From positions 1 to 64,000 of the forward strand of contig JADZCA010000063.1 in the NCBI GenBank assembly GCA_020851795.1: a stretch of DNA of 64,000 nt, given 5' to 3'. Below are positions 1 to 8,505 of this stretch, in pieces. Positions within the stretch are counted from its first letter, which is position 1. Every line of letters starts with the position of its first letter. A program made the position numbers and the translations under genes. Origin of the DNA: Planctomycetota bacterium (GTDB taxonomy: Bacteria; Planctomycetota; PLA2; JAEUHO01). The notes beneath the pieces are model-generated. The model was given only the letters and a program-made list of their open reading frames with translations, was not told the DNA's origin and made no database searches.

Positions 1-57
1 AGCATACCGGCGCCAGCCCTCAGTCCCTACGCTCCTGTGGCATTCTCCGACAGGCTC

Positions 58-296
58 CTAGCCCGCCGAATTCACGAGCCGACGAGGTCGGGGCGGCGTC
101 TTGCGCCCGGGCGTGGCGCAGGGCCCGTCGGCGATTCGAGGCGCGTCGCCACGCGTCGGCCGCTCCTCGGCGTGGTGCCAGAACACGCTGTCGTCGCGGC
201 CGACGCGCGCCCGGGCGCAATCCGCGAGCCCCGACGGGGGCCTGACGTGCGGTCGGCGCTCGACGGGCCTCGTCTTTCGTGAATTCGGCGGGCTAG
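58..296. repeat. Inverted-repeat element with 20-bp perfect arms
   Basis: The arms at 58-77 and 277-296 are perfect inverted repeats of 20 bases, each ending in CTAG at the outer edge. They enclose about 200 bases with no convincing gene. The right arm overlaps the stop codon of the TSUP gene. A relative of the right arm lies at 18134-18172 (34 of 39 positions identical), so part of the sequence is dispersed. The shape is that of a small MITE or an intergenic palindromic repeat. No target-site duplication is obvious beside the arms. Bases 1-57 hold nothing I can identify. Confidence 0.6.
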
Positions 297-652
297 ACCG
301 TCTCGCGGACCAGCTCGAAGGCCACCCCGACGAGCACGACCGCGAACACGCGCTTGATCCAGGGCAGCGGGAGCACGTTCGTGGCCCACGCGCCGACGGT
401 GGCGCCGACCACCCCGCCCACCGCGAGCAGGAGGGCGAGCTTGAGGTCCACCTGCCCCTGGGGCAGCTTGCGCACGACGCCCCACGCGGCCGTGGGCACG
501 ATGTAGGCGAGCGAGGTCCCCACCGCGAGCCGCATGTCCATCCCCTTCAGCCAGAGCAACGCCGGCACGAGCACGATCCCGCCGCCCACGCCGCACAGCG
601 CCGAGATCACGCCCGCGCCGAGCGCGACCGCCACGAGGATGACCATGTCCAT
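293..652 (-). CDS. Half-size TSUP (TauE/SafE) family permease
   Basis: A 119-residue inner-membrane protein with about four hydrophobic segments. The N-terminus carries the TSUP signature GVGGGIVLVPAL at about residues 21-32, followed by GTSLAY near 45-50. The TSUP family exports anions such as sulfite, sulfonates or organic acids. Full-length members are about 250 residues with two repeated halves, so this is a single half that would need to dimerise; half-size members are known. The start at 652 is set by a very strong Shine-Dalgarno (AAGGAGGT) seven bases upstream. The stop lies in an inverted-repeat arm, but the end looks natural rather than truncated. The substrate is unknown. It is divergent from the methyltransferase at 749. 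Confidence 0.8.
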   Translation of the reverse strand: MDMVILVAVALGAGVISALCGVGGGIVLVPALLWLKGMDMRLAVGTSLAYIVPTAAWGVVRKLPQGQVDLKLALLLAVGGVVGATVGAWATNVLPLPWIKRVFAVVLVGVAFELVRETV

Positions 653-748
653 CGGGACCTCCTTCCGTTGTTCTACGCCCCGCCCCCGCCCCGCGGACGC
701 GAAGACCCCGACGGCCCCGCGCGGACGGCGGGCGGCGGGAGCCCGGGC

Positions 749-1645
749 GTGAGCGGGCCCTGGGTCCTGCTCTCGGGCGCGTGCGGCACCGAGCTCGAGC
801 GGCGCGGGGCCGCGACGCCGCTGCCGCTGTGGTCCGCCGCGGCGCTGCTCGACGCCCCCGACCTCGTGCGCGCGGTGCACGCCGACCACGTCCGCGCGGG
901 CGCCGACGTCGTGACCGCGAACACGTTCCGCACGCTGCGCCGCACCCTGGCGCGCGCCGGCCGCGACCCGCGCGAGGCGCGCCGCCTCGTGCGCACCGCG
1001 GTCGCGCTCGCGCGCGAGGCGGTCGCCGCGGAGGCGCGCGGGCGACGCGTGCTCGTCGCGGGGTCGGTCGCCCCGCTCGAGGACTGCTTCCGCCCCGACC
1101 TCGTCCCCGACGACGCGACGCTGCGGGTCGAGCACGGGCTGCGCGTGGGCGACCTCGTCGCCGCCGGCGCCGACCTCGCGCTCGTCGAGACGATGAACAC
1201 GGTGCGCGAGGCCGTCGCGGCGCTCGGCGCGTGCGCCGCCGCGCGCCTGCCCGCCGCCGTCTCCTTCACGTGCGCGCCGGGCGCGCGCGTGCTCTCGGGC
1301 GAGCCGCTGGCCGACGCGGTCGCGGCGGTCGCGCCGTGGCGGCCGCTCGCGGTGCTCGTCAACTGCTGCCCGGTGGACGTCGCGACGGAGGCCGTCGGCG
1401 CGCTCGTCGCCGCCGCCGGCGGCGTGCCGGTGGGCGCCTACGCCAACGGGCTCGGACGCCCCGACGACGCGCGCGGCTGGTGCTTCGAGCCGGGCTGCGG
1501 CGCGGACGTGGCCGCCTACCGCGCCGCGGCCGCGCGGTGGCTCGACCTCGGCGCCCGATGGGTCGGCGGATGCTGCGGCACGACGCCGGCGTACGTCGAG
1601 GCGCTCCACGCCCTCCTCGAGGCCCGCCTCGCGCGGGGGGGCTGA
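749..1645 (+). CDS. Homocysteine S-methyltransferase family protein
   Basis: A 298-residue TIM-barrel protein of the zinc-dependent, cobalamin-independent homocysteine S-methyltransferase family (MmuM/BHMT type). Members move a methyl group from a donor such as S-methylmethionine to homocysteine, making methionine. Visible marks are the N-terminal GACGTELERRG, the zinc Cys of VNCCP in the second half, and the paired zinc cysteines of GGCCGTTP near residue 275. The start is taken as GTG 749 because no ATG lies close and the fold begins immediately after it; no clear ribosome-binding site is seen. The donor cannot be read from sequence. Confidence 0.82.
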   Translation: MSGPWVLLSGACGTELERRGAATPLPLWSAAALLDAPDLVRAVHADHVRAGADVVTANTFRTLRRTLARAGRDPREARRLVRTAVALAREAVAAEARGRRVLVAGSVAPLEDCFRPDLVPDDATLRVEHGLRVGDLVAAGADLALVETMNTVREAVAALGACAAARLPAAVSFTCAPGARVLSGEPLADAVAAVAPWRPLAVLVNCCPVDVATEAVGALVAAAGGVPVGAYANGLGRPDDARGWCFEPGCGADVAAYRAAAARWLDLGARWVGGCCGTTPAYVEALHALLEARLARGG

Positions 1646-1760
1646 CCGCGTCGGCCGGTGGGGTCGGCGGGCGACCGCCCCGCGGCCGGGGCAGGGTCGC
1701 GCGCCCGGGTGGAGGCGCCCGGCGGGGGTGTCACACTGTCCGGGCCCCCGGGAGCCCTCC

Positions 1761-2885
1761 ATGCGCCGCGCCCTGCTCGCCGTCCTCGGCCTGTCCGTCG
1801 TGCTCTCCACGCCCACGACCTTCGCCGCCGACGCGCCCGCCCCCGACAAGCCCGCCGACGGCGAGAAGAGCCGCGACGAGACGCGCGGCTACATCGGCAT
1901 CTCGTGGCAGCTCGCCCAGCGCCTCAACGACGAGGAGCGCAAGGAGCTCGGGATCACGCTCGAGAAGGGCCTGTTCATCGCGTACGTGCTGCCGTCGGGC
2001 CCCGCCGACAAGGCGGGCGTCAAGCGCGGCGACCGCCCCGTGTCGCTCAACGGCACCGCGCTGCCCTCCGGCGAGGACGTCGCCAAGGACGACGAGTCGT
2101 TCCGCGCGTTCATGGAGGGCAAGCTCAAGCCGATCGGGGAGAAGACCAACCCGGGCGACACCGTCGAGCTCGTCGTCACGCGCGACGGCAAGTCGATGAC
2201 GTTCCACTGCGTCGCGGTGGACAAGAAGACGTCCGACCTGCTCTCGGACGAGGCCAACCGCGAGTCGTGGTCGGTCAAGGTGCCGCCGCCCGAGGGGCGC
2301 GGCGCGCCGGCGGCGTCCAAGCTCGACTTCCAGACCGTGCCCGAGGGCGAGTCGCGCCCCGCCGACTTCCTGCAGGTGACGGGCTACTGGGAGGTCGCGG
2401 CCGAGGACGGCAAGCCCGACAACAAGGTGGTCGTGCAGTCCACCGACGAGGGCGACTCGTTCTGCCTCGGCCTCTCGGTGGCCGACGGGCGCGTCTACAA
2501 GGACGGGAAGGCGAGCGTGCGCTTCCAGCTCAAGGGCGGCGAGCGCTCGGTGTCGGCCGGCATCGCGGTCCGCTGCCGCGACCGCCGCAACTACTACGCG
2601 GTGCGGCTCGACGGCGTGGCGCAGAACCTCGCGATCGTCAAGGTCGTGGACAGCATCCCGACGGTCCTCGCCAAGACCGAGGCGAAGAGCCCCAAGCTCG
2701 GCACGTGGCACACGATGGAGGTCGTCTTCGCGGGCGGCACGCTGCAGGCCACGCTCGACGGCAGCGTGAAGGTCGAGGCGAAGGACACGACCTTCGCCGA
2801 GGGATGGGCCGGCATCGTCACGTGGGGCGACGCGAGCTCCGCCTTCGACGACCTCGCGGTGACCCCGGGCGGGCCGGGCAAGTGA
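1761..2885 (+). CDS. Secreted PDZ-domain protein with a ConA-like C-terminal domain
   Basis: A 374-residue exported protein. Residues 1-23 form a signal peptide ending near FAADA. A PDZ-like domain spans about residues 40-150 (GYIGISW, then ADKAGVKRGDRPV and a PGDTVELVVTRDG strand), the fold HtrA-type proteins use to bind peptide C-termini. No protease domain is attached. The second half (about 195-370) is beta-rich and resembles laminin-G/concanavalin-type domains found in planctomycete glycan-active proteins (GIAVRCRDRRNYYAVRLDG). ATG 1761 is chosen over an upstream in-frame GTG because it starts the signal peptide and has GGAG upstream. Its stop overlaps the next start, so the two are co-translated. 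Role unknown, probably periplasmic binding. Confidence 0.75.
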   Translation: MRRALLAVLGLSVVLSTPTTFAADAPAPDKPADGEKSRDETRGYIGISWQLAQRLNDEERKELGITLEKGLFIAYVLPSGPADKAGVKRGDRPVSLNGTALPSGEDVAKDDESFRAFMEGKLKPIGEKTNPGDTVELVVTRDGKSMTFHCVAVDKKTSDLLSDEANRESWSVKVPPPEGRGAPAASKLDFQTVPEGESRPADFLQVTGYWEVAAEDGKPDNKVVVQSTDEGDSFCLGLSVADGRVYKDGKASVRFQLKGGERSVSAGIAVRCRDRRNYYAVRLDGVAQNLAIVKVVDSIPTVLAKTEAKSPKLGTWHTMEVVFAGGTLQATLDGSVKVEAKDTTFAEGWAGIVTWGDASSAFDDLAVTPGGPGK

Positions 2886-3328
2886 CCGACGACCGGCGGG
2901 CGGAGGCCCGTCGCATCCTCCTCGTCGGCGGGGCGCTCGGCGTCGTCGCGCTCGCGTACCTGCTCGCGCTGCGCCACCGCACCGACTACCCCGGCCACTT
3001 CCTCGCCGGCTACGGCGCGACGCTCGGGGCCGTCGGCCTGCTCGCGCTGACGCTGCCCGAGCGGGCGCGCGGCGCGGCGTTCGGGCCCGTCGTCGCCGCC
3101 GCCACGCTGCTCTGCGTCGCGGGCGGCGCGGGGCTCGAGGGGTCGGTGTTCCGCCTCGCGCGGTTCGACCCCGTGGACTTCTTCAACCAGTCGCTGGGCG
3201 CGGCGCTCGCCGGGCTCTCGGTGCTCGTCGCGGCCCCCACGGGGCGGGTGCCGCCGGCCACGGCCGCGTTCGGCTCGCTCGTCAGCGTCGCCGCGACGGC
3301 CGCGGGGTTCTTCCTTGCCTTCCGCTGA
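2882..3328 (+). CDS. Small four-helix membrane protein
   Basis: A 148-residue protein with about four hydrophobic segments separated by short basic loops; no family recognised. The GTG start at 2882 overlaps the TGA of the PDZ gene (GTGA), which signals translational coupling. It in turn overlaps the next gene by 14 bases. It may anchor or partner the PDZ protein at the inner membrane, which is inference from the operon only. Confidence 0.65.
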   Translation: MTDDRRAEARRILLVGGALGVVALAYLLALRHRTDYPGHFLAGYGATLGAVGLLALTLPERARGAAFGPVVAAATLLCVAGGAGLEGSVFRLARFDPVDFFNQSLGAALAGLSVLVAAPTGRVPPATAAFGSLVSVAATAAGFFLAFR

Positions 3329-3782
3329 CGCCCCCCCGCCCGCGTCGCCCGCGCCCCGTGCGCAGCGCACGACCCGCGCCGCCGCCGCGGGGCTGGCCGC
3401 GCTCGCGCTCGCGTGCGTGCTCGGCAACCTGCGGGTGACGTCGGCGCGCACGCTGGTCCCGCTCGCGCTCGCGACGACGCTCGACGCGAAGGAGCGTCGC
3501 ACCGAGAAGCACCCGGGCCTCGACGACGCGATCTCGTGGACGCTCGGCGACGGGCGGCGCATCGAGGTGGACGCACCGGTGGACGAGCTGGCGGGCCGCG
3601 GCGCGCGCCTCGAGAAGGCGGCGGGCGAGCGCACGCTGCGCGTGGACGGGCGCGCGGTCGAGCTGCCCGTCTGCGACGACGAGGTGGGGATGCGGCGCAT
3701 CGTGGCGCCGACGCTGCTCGCGGTCGCCTCCCTCCTCGCCGTCGCCTGGGCCACGCGCCGCCGCGACCGCGCCGCCCCCTGA
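3315..3782 (+). CDS. Small membrane protein, two terminal transmembrane helices
   Basis: A 155-residue protein with a hydrophobic segment near residues 20-40, a soluble middle (about 50-120) and a second hydrophobic segment close to the C-terminus, followed by a basic tail. Not recognised. The TTG start at 3315 lies inside the end of the preceding membrane-protein gene, giving a three-gene chain with the PDZ protein. A later start is possible because TTG is weak and the first residues are low-complexity Pro/Ala. The gene ends 12 bases before the convergent psd stop. Confidence 0.55.
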   Translation: MPSADAPPPASPAPRAQRTTRAAAAGLAALALACVLGNLRVTSARTLVPLALATTLDAKERRTEKHPGLDDAISWTLGDGRRIEVDAPVDELAGRGARLEKAAGERTLRVDGRAVELPVCDDEVGMRRIVAPTLLAVASLLAVAWATRRRDRAAP

Positions 3783-3793
3783 CCGCGCCGCGC

Positions 3794-4663
3794 CTACGTC
3801 GGGGCGGCGAGGGACCCGATGCGGCGGCCGAGCCGGAGCACCGTCCCCGGCTCGACGGCGTCGAGCCGCCCGGCCGAGGGCGCGAGCAGGAGCACGATCG
3901 CGCTCCCGAAGGCGAAACGGGCGGCCTCGTCGCCGCGGCGCGCGACGACCGGCGACGGCAGCGCGACGTCGCGCGGCGCGTGCACGCCGATGCGGTTCGT
4001 GCGCAGGTCGGAGAACGCGAGGCGGATCGAGCCGACGTTGAGCGCCCCCACCGGCACGAGGGCGAACGGCGCGCCCGCGGCGGTGCGACCGAGGATCGCG
4101 ACGCGCTCGTTGCGAGCGAAGAGCCCCACGACCGCCGCGAGCGCGCGGTCGTTGACGGGCCAGAGGTCGCCCGGCAGGTGGCGCGCGTGGTCCACCGTAC
4201 CGTCGAGCGGCCAGTGGATGCGGTGGTAGTCCTTCGGCGAGAGGTAGGCGGTGAGGAACGTGCCGCCCTGAAACGCCGCCGCGTCCTGCGCCGAGCCGAG
4301 CAGGTCGGCCACCGTGTACGGCACGCCCTTGGCCTGCAGGATCGTCCCGGCCTCGACGGCGCCCGACGCGTAGACGCGCGCGTCCACCGGCGAGACGACG
4401 GCGGCGGGGTCGGGGTCGACCGGGCGCAGGCCGGGGCGCAGCTCGCGCGTGAAGAAGTCGTTGAAGGTCCGGTACGACGCGAGCCCGCGCGCGGCCTCGC
4501 TGCGGTCCACGCCGAAGCCCTTCGCGTAGGCCCACAGGAACGGCGCGAGGACGAAGCCGGGGAGCCGCATCGACGCGAGCGCGCCCGTCACGCGCGACAG
4601 CGCGCGGCGCGGCATCGCGCGGACGAGGAGCGGGACCCGGGTCAGCCGCGGGAACGGGCGCAC
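3794..4663 (-). CDS. psd: Phosphatidylserine decarboxylase
   Basis: A 289-residue inner-membrane enzyme that decarboxylates phosphatidylserine to phosphatidylethanolamine. Recognisable blocks are TFNDFFTREL, SPVDARVY, SPKDYHRIHWP and near the C-terminus FGSAIV, where G253-S254 is the self-cleavage site that makes the pyruvoyl cofactor on Ser254. Length fits the type-I bacterial enzyme. GTG 4663 is chosen because it overlaps the end of the PHP gene by 22 bases, implying coupling; a downstream ATG would remove N-terminal membrane-binding sequence. It is the last gene of a four-gene minus-strand operon. No phosphatidylserine synthase gene is in the window. Confidence 0.92.
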   Translation of the reverse strand: MRPFPRLTRVPLLVRAMPRRALSRVTGALASMRLPGFVLAPFLWAYAKGFGVDRSEAARGLASYRTFNDFFTRELRPGLRPVDPDPAAVVSPVDARVYASGAVEAGTILQAKGVPYTVADLLGSAQDAAAFQGGTFLTAYLSPKDYHRIHWPLDGTVDHARHLPGDLWPVNDRALAAVVGLFARNERVAILGRTAAGAPFALVPVGALNVGSIRLAFSDLRTNRIGVHAPRDVALPSPVVARRGDEAARFAFGSAIVLLLAPSAGRLDAVEPGTVLRLGRRIGSLAAPT

Positions 4664-5499
4664 CGGTCGCGCACCGCCTCCCACGTCTCCCAGGTCACGT
4701 GCACCGAGCCGTCGCCCACGCCGAGGCGGATGTCGGGCTTGCTCTCGCCGTGGAAGTCGCTGCCGCCGGTCTCGAGCAGCCCGTGGGCCTTCGCGATCGA
4801 GGCGAAGAGCGCGCGGTCGTCGGCGTGGTGGCTCGGGTGCTGCACCTCGATGCCGTCGAGGCCGACGGCGACGAGGTCGGCGAAGAGCGCGCGGGCGGCC
4901 GCGGCGTCGGCCAGCCGCAGCTGCCGCGGGTGGGCGACGACGGCGACGCCGCCCGCCTCGTGCACCATCGCGATCGCCTCGGCGGGCTCGACGGCCTCCG
5001 CCGCCTCGTAGGCGGGGCCGCCGTCCTTGAGGTACATCGAGAAGGCGGTGCGCACGTCGGGCACGTAGCCGCGCCGCACCATCGCCTGCGCGATGTGGGG
5101 CCGCGCGACGACGTCGCCGGCGGCGAGGTCGTGCACCTCCTCGATGGTCAGCGGGCAGCCCATCGTCGCGAGCTTGGCGAGGATGCGGAGGTTGCGCCCG
5201 TCGCGGTGGCCGACGATCTCCTCGAGCATGGCGAGCAGGCCCCGATGGTGCTCGTCGAACCCGTAGGCGAGCACGTGCATGGCCCGCCCGGGGAAGCGCG
5301 TGGTGATCTCGATGCCCGGGAGCACCTCGACGCCGAGCGAGCGCCCGGCCTCGCGCGCGGACGACAGCGCGGCGGTGGTGTCGTGGTCGGTCACCGCGAG
5401 CGCGCGCAGCCCGCACGACTTCGCCGCGGCCACGAGCGCCCACGGCTCGAGCGTGCCGTCCGAGCGGTTCGTGTGCGCGTGCAGGTCGATGCGGTCCAT
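4642..5499 (-). CDS. PHP-domain phosphoesterase
   Basis: A 285-residue cytoplasmic metallophosphoesterase of the polymerase-and-histidinol-phosphatase superfamily, close to the YciV/TrpH (RNase AM) group that hydrolyses 3',5'-nucleoside bisphosphates and short RNA 5' ends. Metal-binding motifs are visible: DLHAHTNRSDG at the N-terminus, VTDHDTT, PGIEIT, the AHP histidine in VAVVAHP, and GSDFHGE near the end. The family insert lies in the middle. ATG 5499 starts directly on the first metal motif. A TAGAGT box lies 12 bases upstream with no Shine-Dalgarno. It sits between phosphofructokinase (32-base gap) and psd (overlap). Confidence 0.85.
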   Translation of the reverse strand: MDRIDLHAHTNRSDGTLEPWALVAAAKSCGLRALAVTDHDTTAALSSAREAGRSLGVEVLPGIEITTRFPGRAMHVLAYGFDEHHRGLLAMLEEIVGHRDGRNLRILAKLATMGCPLTIEEVHDLAAGDVVARPHIAQAMVRRGYVPDVRTAFSMYLKDGGPAYEAAEAVEPAEAIAMVHEAGGVAVVAHPRQLRLADAAAARALFADLVAVGLDGIEVQHPSHHADDRALFASIAKAHGLLETGGSDFHGESKPDIRLGVGDGSVHVTWETWEAVRDRCARSRG

Positions 5500-5531
5500 G
5501 TCGGCGCCGCGACTCTACCCGCCGCCGATCG

Positions 5532-6698
5532 CTACGGCGCGCCGTGGCGGCGGCGGGCGGCGGTGTGTGCGTCGTCGCTGCCGTCGGCGGCGCCGAAGGT
5601 GATGCCGAGGTGGCGGGCCGCGCGGACCAGCTCGCCGGCGGGGTCCACCGTCTTGAGCGTCGCCACGGCCTCCTCGATCGGCACCGTCGTCACGTCGGTC
5701 CCGCGCAGCGCCACCATCACGCCGCTCTCGCCGTCCGCCACCGCGCGGACGGCGCGGACGCCGAAGCGGCTCGCGAGCACGCGGTCGGCCGCGCTCGGCG
5801 ACCCGCCGCGCTGCACGTGCCCGAGCACCGTCGTGCGCACGGAGACCGCGAGGCGCTCCTCGATCTCCTTCGCGACGAGCAGCGACACGCCGCCGAGCCG
5901 GTCGAGGATGGGGTCCTCGCCCTTGCCGCGCCGGAACACCGGCGCGCCGCCCGCACGCTTCGCGCCCTCGGCGACGACCACGATCGAGAAGCGCCGGCCG
6001 TGGCGGACGCGCGACGCGATGCGGGTCGCGAGCCGGTCGGGGTCGTAGGGGATCTCGGGCAGGAGGATCGCGTCGGCCCCGCCCGCGAGGCCCGCGTGCA
6101 GCGCGATCCAGCCCGCGTGGCGGCCCATCACCTCGACGCACATCACGCGGTGGTGGCTCGCCGCCGTCGAGTGGAGGCGGTCCACCGCCTCGGTGGCGAC
6201 GCCGACCGCCGTGTCGAAGCCGAACGTGACGTCGGTCCCACCGAGGTCGTTGTCGATCGTCTTGGGCACGCCGACGACGCGCACGCCCGTCGCGGCCAGC
6301 CGCGCCGCCGCCTTGTGCGTGCCCTCGCCGCCGATCGTGATCAGCGCGTCGAGGCGCAGGCGCGCCATCGTGTCGGCCACGCGCCACGACTCGTCGGTGA
6401 CGCGCCCCTTGCGCTCGACCGCGAAGAGGTTGCAGCGGTTGCTCGCGCCGAGGATCGTGCCGCCCTGCGGGAGGATGCCCGCGATGTCGCGCCGGTCGAG
6501 GCGCGAGATCCCGCGGTCCGCGGCGACGAGGAAGCCCTCGAAGCCGTCGCGCACGCCGAACACGTGCCAGCCGTGCTCGTTCTCCGCGGTCTTGACGACG
6601 GCGCGGATCACCGCGTTGAGGCCGGGGCAGTCGCCGCCGCCGGTCAGGACCGCGATGCGACGCGGCTCGCGTCGGGACGGCGTCTTCTTCGGGGCCAT
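5532..6698 (-). CDS. pfkA: 6-phosphofructokinase, predicted ATP-dependent
   Basis: A 388-residue phosphofructokinase that phosphorylates fructose-6-phosphate in glycolysis. Motifs: TGGGDCPGLNAVIR at residues 19-32, GGEGT at 123-127, PKTIDND at 145-151 with catalytic Asp149, and EVMGRHAGW. In this family a Gly at the GGEGT position (Gly126 here) favours ATP, while Asp there favours pyrophosphate; Lys146 is the residue seen in pyrophosphate enzymes and in actinobacterial ATP enzymes. The Gly/Lys pair therefore points to the mixed group III ATP type. The start at 6698 has a GGAGGAG ribosome-binding site. It follows the glycosyltransferase by 25 bases in the same operon. Confidence 0.92.
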   Translation of the reverse strand: MAPKKTPSRREPRRIAVLTGGGDCPGLNAVIRAVVKTAENEHGWHVFGVRDGFEGFLVAADRGISRLDRRDIAGILPQGGTILGASNRCNLFAVERKGRVTDESWRVADTMARLRLDALITIGGEGTHKAAARLAATGVRVVGVPKTIDNDLGGTDVTFGFDTAVGVATEAVDRLHSTAASHHRVMCVEVMGRHAGWIALHAGLAGGADAILLPEIPYDPDRLATRIASRVRHGRRFSIVVVAEGAKRAGGAPVFRRGKGEDPILDRLGGVSLLVAKEIEERLAVSVRTTVLGHVQRGGSPSAADRVLASRFGVRAVRAVADGESGVMVALRGTDVTTVPIEEAVATLKTVDPAGELVRAARHLGITFGAADGSDDAHTAARRRHGAP

Positions 6699-6723
6699 GG
6701 CGCGAGTCTCCTCCGGGCCCGCG

Positions 6724-8331
6724 TCAGGGGCGACGGAAACGCAGGACGCGGACGCCCCACTGCCGCGGCAGCTCGACGTCGTCGGTGCGGGCGTCGAAGG
6801 CGACGCCCCCCCACGCCTCGACGAGCGCGCCGAACACGGCGCCGCGGTAGTGGTCGGGGTCGTCGGTGGCGGGATGGGAGAGCACGAGGAACGCCTGCTT
6901 GCCCTCCCGCAGGGCGGGGAAGCGCGCGAGGAGGTCCGCCGGCTCGAGCGCCCGGTCGCACGGCAGGTCGAGCGGCGGCACCGGCGACGCGGGCACGGCG
7001 CCGTCGCGGTCGTAGAAGGCCCAGGTCATGTGCGTGAACGGCGCGTGCAGCAGCACGACGTCGCCCGCCTCGCGCGCGTCGCGCACGAGGGCGTGCGCCT
7101 CGCGCCACTGCTCCTTGCCGTAGCGGTGCTCGCCGACGAGGAGCCGGCCGGGCGCGCTGTCGGGGAGGTGGTACGCCACGAGCCCCGCCGCGTGGAGGAG
7201 CACGAGCCCGCCGAGCAGGACGGGGCGCAGGGCCCGCGGCGCGTGGCGGCCCCCCTCGACGGCGAGGTGGAGCAGGAACGGCGCGAGGAAGATCAGGTAC
7301 TTCTCGTGGACCAGCGGCCACCGCACGCAGGCGAGCAGCACGAGCGCGACCGGCACGAGCACCGACGCCCCGAGGAAGGCGCGGGCCCCGCGGTCACGCC
7401 AGACGGCCCGCACGCCGAACGCGATCGGGACGAGCCACAGCAGCGCCGTGGTGACGACCAGCACGGGCTCCTGCGCGAAGACCGCCGCGGGCCCGGCGCG
7501 CACGCGGGGCGCGTCGAGCGCCACGAGCGCGGGGCCGACGGCCATCCGCCACAGCGCGTGCGCGAGGCGGCCGAGCGGCTCGTACTCGCCCGGCGAGATC
7601 CCGCGGTACGCCGAGAGCATGTGGAGGAACCACGGCACGAACGAGAGCCCGGCCGCGACCTGCGCGACGAGCAGCGGGACCGGCGAGAGCCGCTCGCCCC
7701 GCGCGCGGGCCCCGCGCGCCGCGAGCAGCGCGTGGGCCGCGTGGCCCGCGATCGGCCACAGCGCGTAGTAGTTGGTGTGGAGCGCGACCGACGCGAGCAC
7801 CGCGTAGCCGACGAGCGGGCCCCGCCCGCCGCGGTCGAGCCAGCGGAGGTAGAGCAGCGTGAGGCCGAGGCTCTCGGCGAGCAGCGCGGCGTACATCCGC
7901 GCCTCCTGCGCGTACTCGATCCAGAACGGGTTCACGGTCGCCAGCAGCGCGACCCAGAGCGCCGTGCGCCCGTCGCCGCCGGCGAAGCCGCCGCGTGACG
8001 GCACCGCCGCGCGGTCGCTCAGGCGGAGCGACACCCGGTACGCGAGGTAGACCGCGAGCACGCCCGCGATCGCCGCGGGCATGCGCAGCGCGGCCTCGCC
8101 CGACCCGGGGAACAGCGTCAGCCACGCGCGCGTGACGAGCCACCACACGGGCGGGTGGTTGGACTCGGAGAAGACCGTGTCGCGCCAGCCCCCGGTCGTC
8201 GCGTTCGACCAGGTGACGCCCTCGTCCACCCACAGCGAGAGCTCGTCGAGGTGGAGCAGGCGCAGCACGAGCGCCGCCGCGAGCGCGTTGAGGAGCAGGC
8301 GGTCTCGGCCGGTGATGGTCGGCGGGCGCAT
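6724..8331 (-). CDS. GT-C fold integral-membrane glycosyltransferase (family 39-like)
   Basis: A 535-residue polytopic membrane protein. The first extracytoplasmic loop has LWVDEGVTWS, the acidic motif typical of dolichyl/undecaprenyl-phosphate-sugar-dependent transferases of the GT39/GT83 (PMT, ArnT) type, followed by SNHPPVWWLVTRAW. About ten further hydrophobic segments follow, then a soluble C-terminal domain of about 130 residues. Such enzymes add a sugar from a lipid carrier to proteins or lipids on the outer side of the inner membrane. Acceptor and sugar are unknown. The start at 8331 lacks a clear Shine-Dalgarno; the preceding bases are pyrimidine-rich. It is divergent from the macroglobulin gene and first in the operon with pfkA. 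Confidence 0.8.
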   Translation of the reverse strand: MRPPTITGRDRLLLNALAAALVLRLLHLDELSLWVDEGVTWSNATTGGWRDTVFSESNHPPVWWLVTRAWLTLFPGSGEAALRMPAAIAGVLAVYLAYRVSLRLSDRAAVPSRGGFAGGDGRTALWVALLATVNPFWIEYAQEARMYAALLAESLGLTLLYLRWLDRGGRGPLVGYAVLASVALHTNYYALWPIAGHAAHALLAARGARARGERLSPVPLLVAQVAAGLSFVPWFLHMLSAYRGISPGEYEPLGRLAHALWRMAVGPALVALDAPRVRAGPAAVFAQEPVLVVTTALLWLVPIAFGVRAVWRDRGARAFLGASVLVPVALVLLACVRWPLVHEKYLIFLAPFLLHLAVEGGRHAPRALRPVLLGGLVLLHAAGLVAYHLPDSAPGRLLVGEHRYGKEQWREAHALVRDAREAGDVVLLHAPFTHMTWAFYDRDGAVPASPVPPLDLPCDRALEPADLLARFPALREGKQAFLVLSHPATDDPDHYRGAVFGALVEAWGGVAFDARTDDVELPRQWGVRVLRFRRP

Positions 8332-8505
8332 CGGAGGGGGGATGGAACCACCCCTGCGCCAGCGTGTCTAAGGGCGCCGCCACGACCGCGCCCCGGGCCG
8401 GGAGGGCCGACGCGCCCCGACCGCGTCCCCCACCCACCCCGGCGACGCCCGTTCCGCTACGCTCGCCCCCGTCCGCGACGTCTTCCCGGTCGCCGGAGCC
8501 CCCCC

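Noticed and set aside
293..652. TSUP gene as a truncation caused by the inverted-repeat element
   Set aside because: Half-size TSUP proteins of about 120 residues are known and this one ends at the usual helix boundary, so truncation is not needed.
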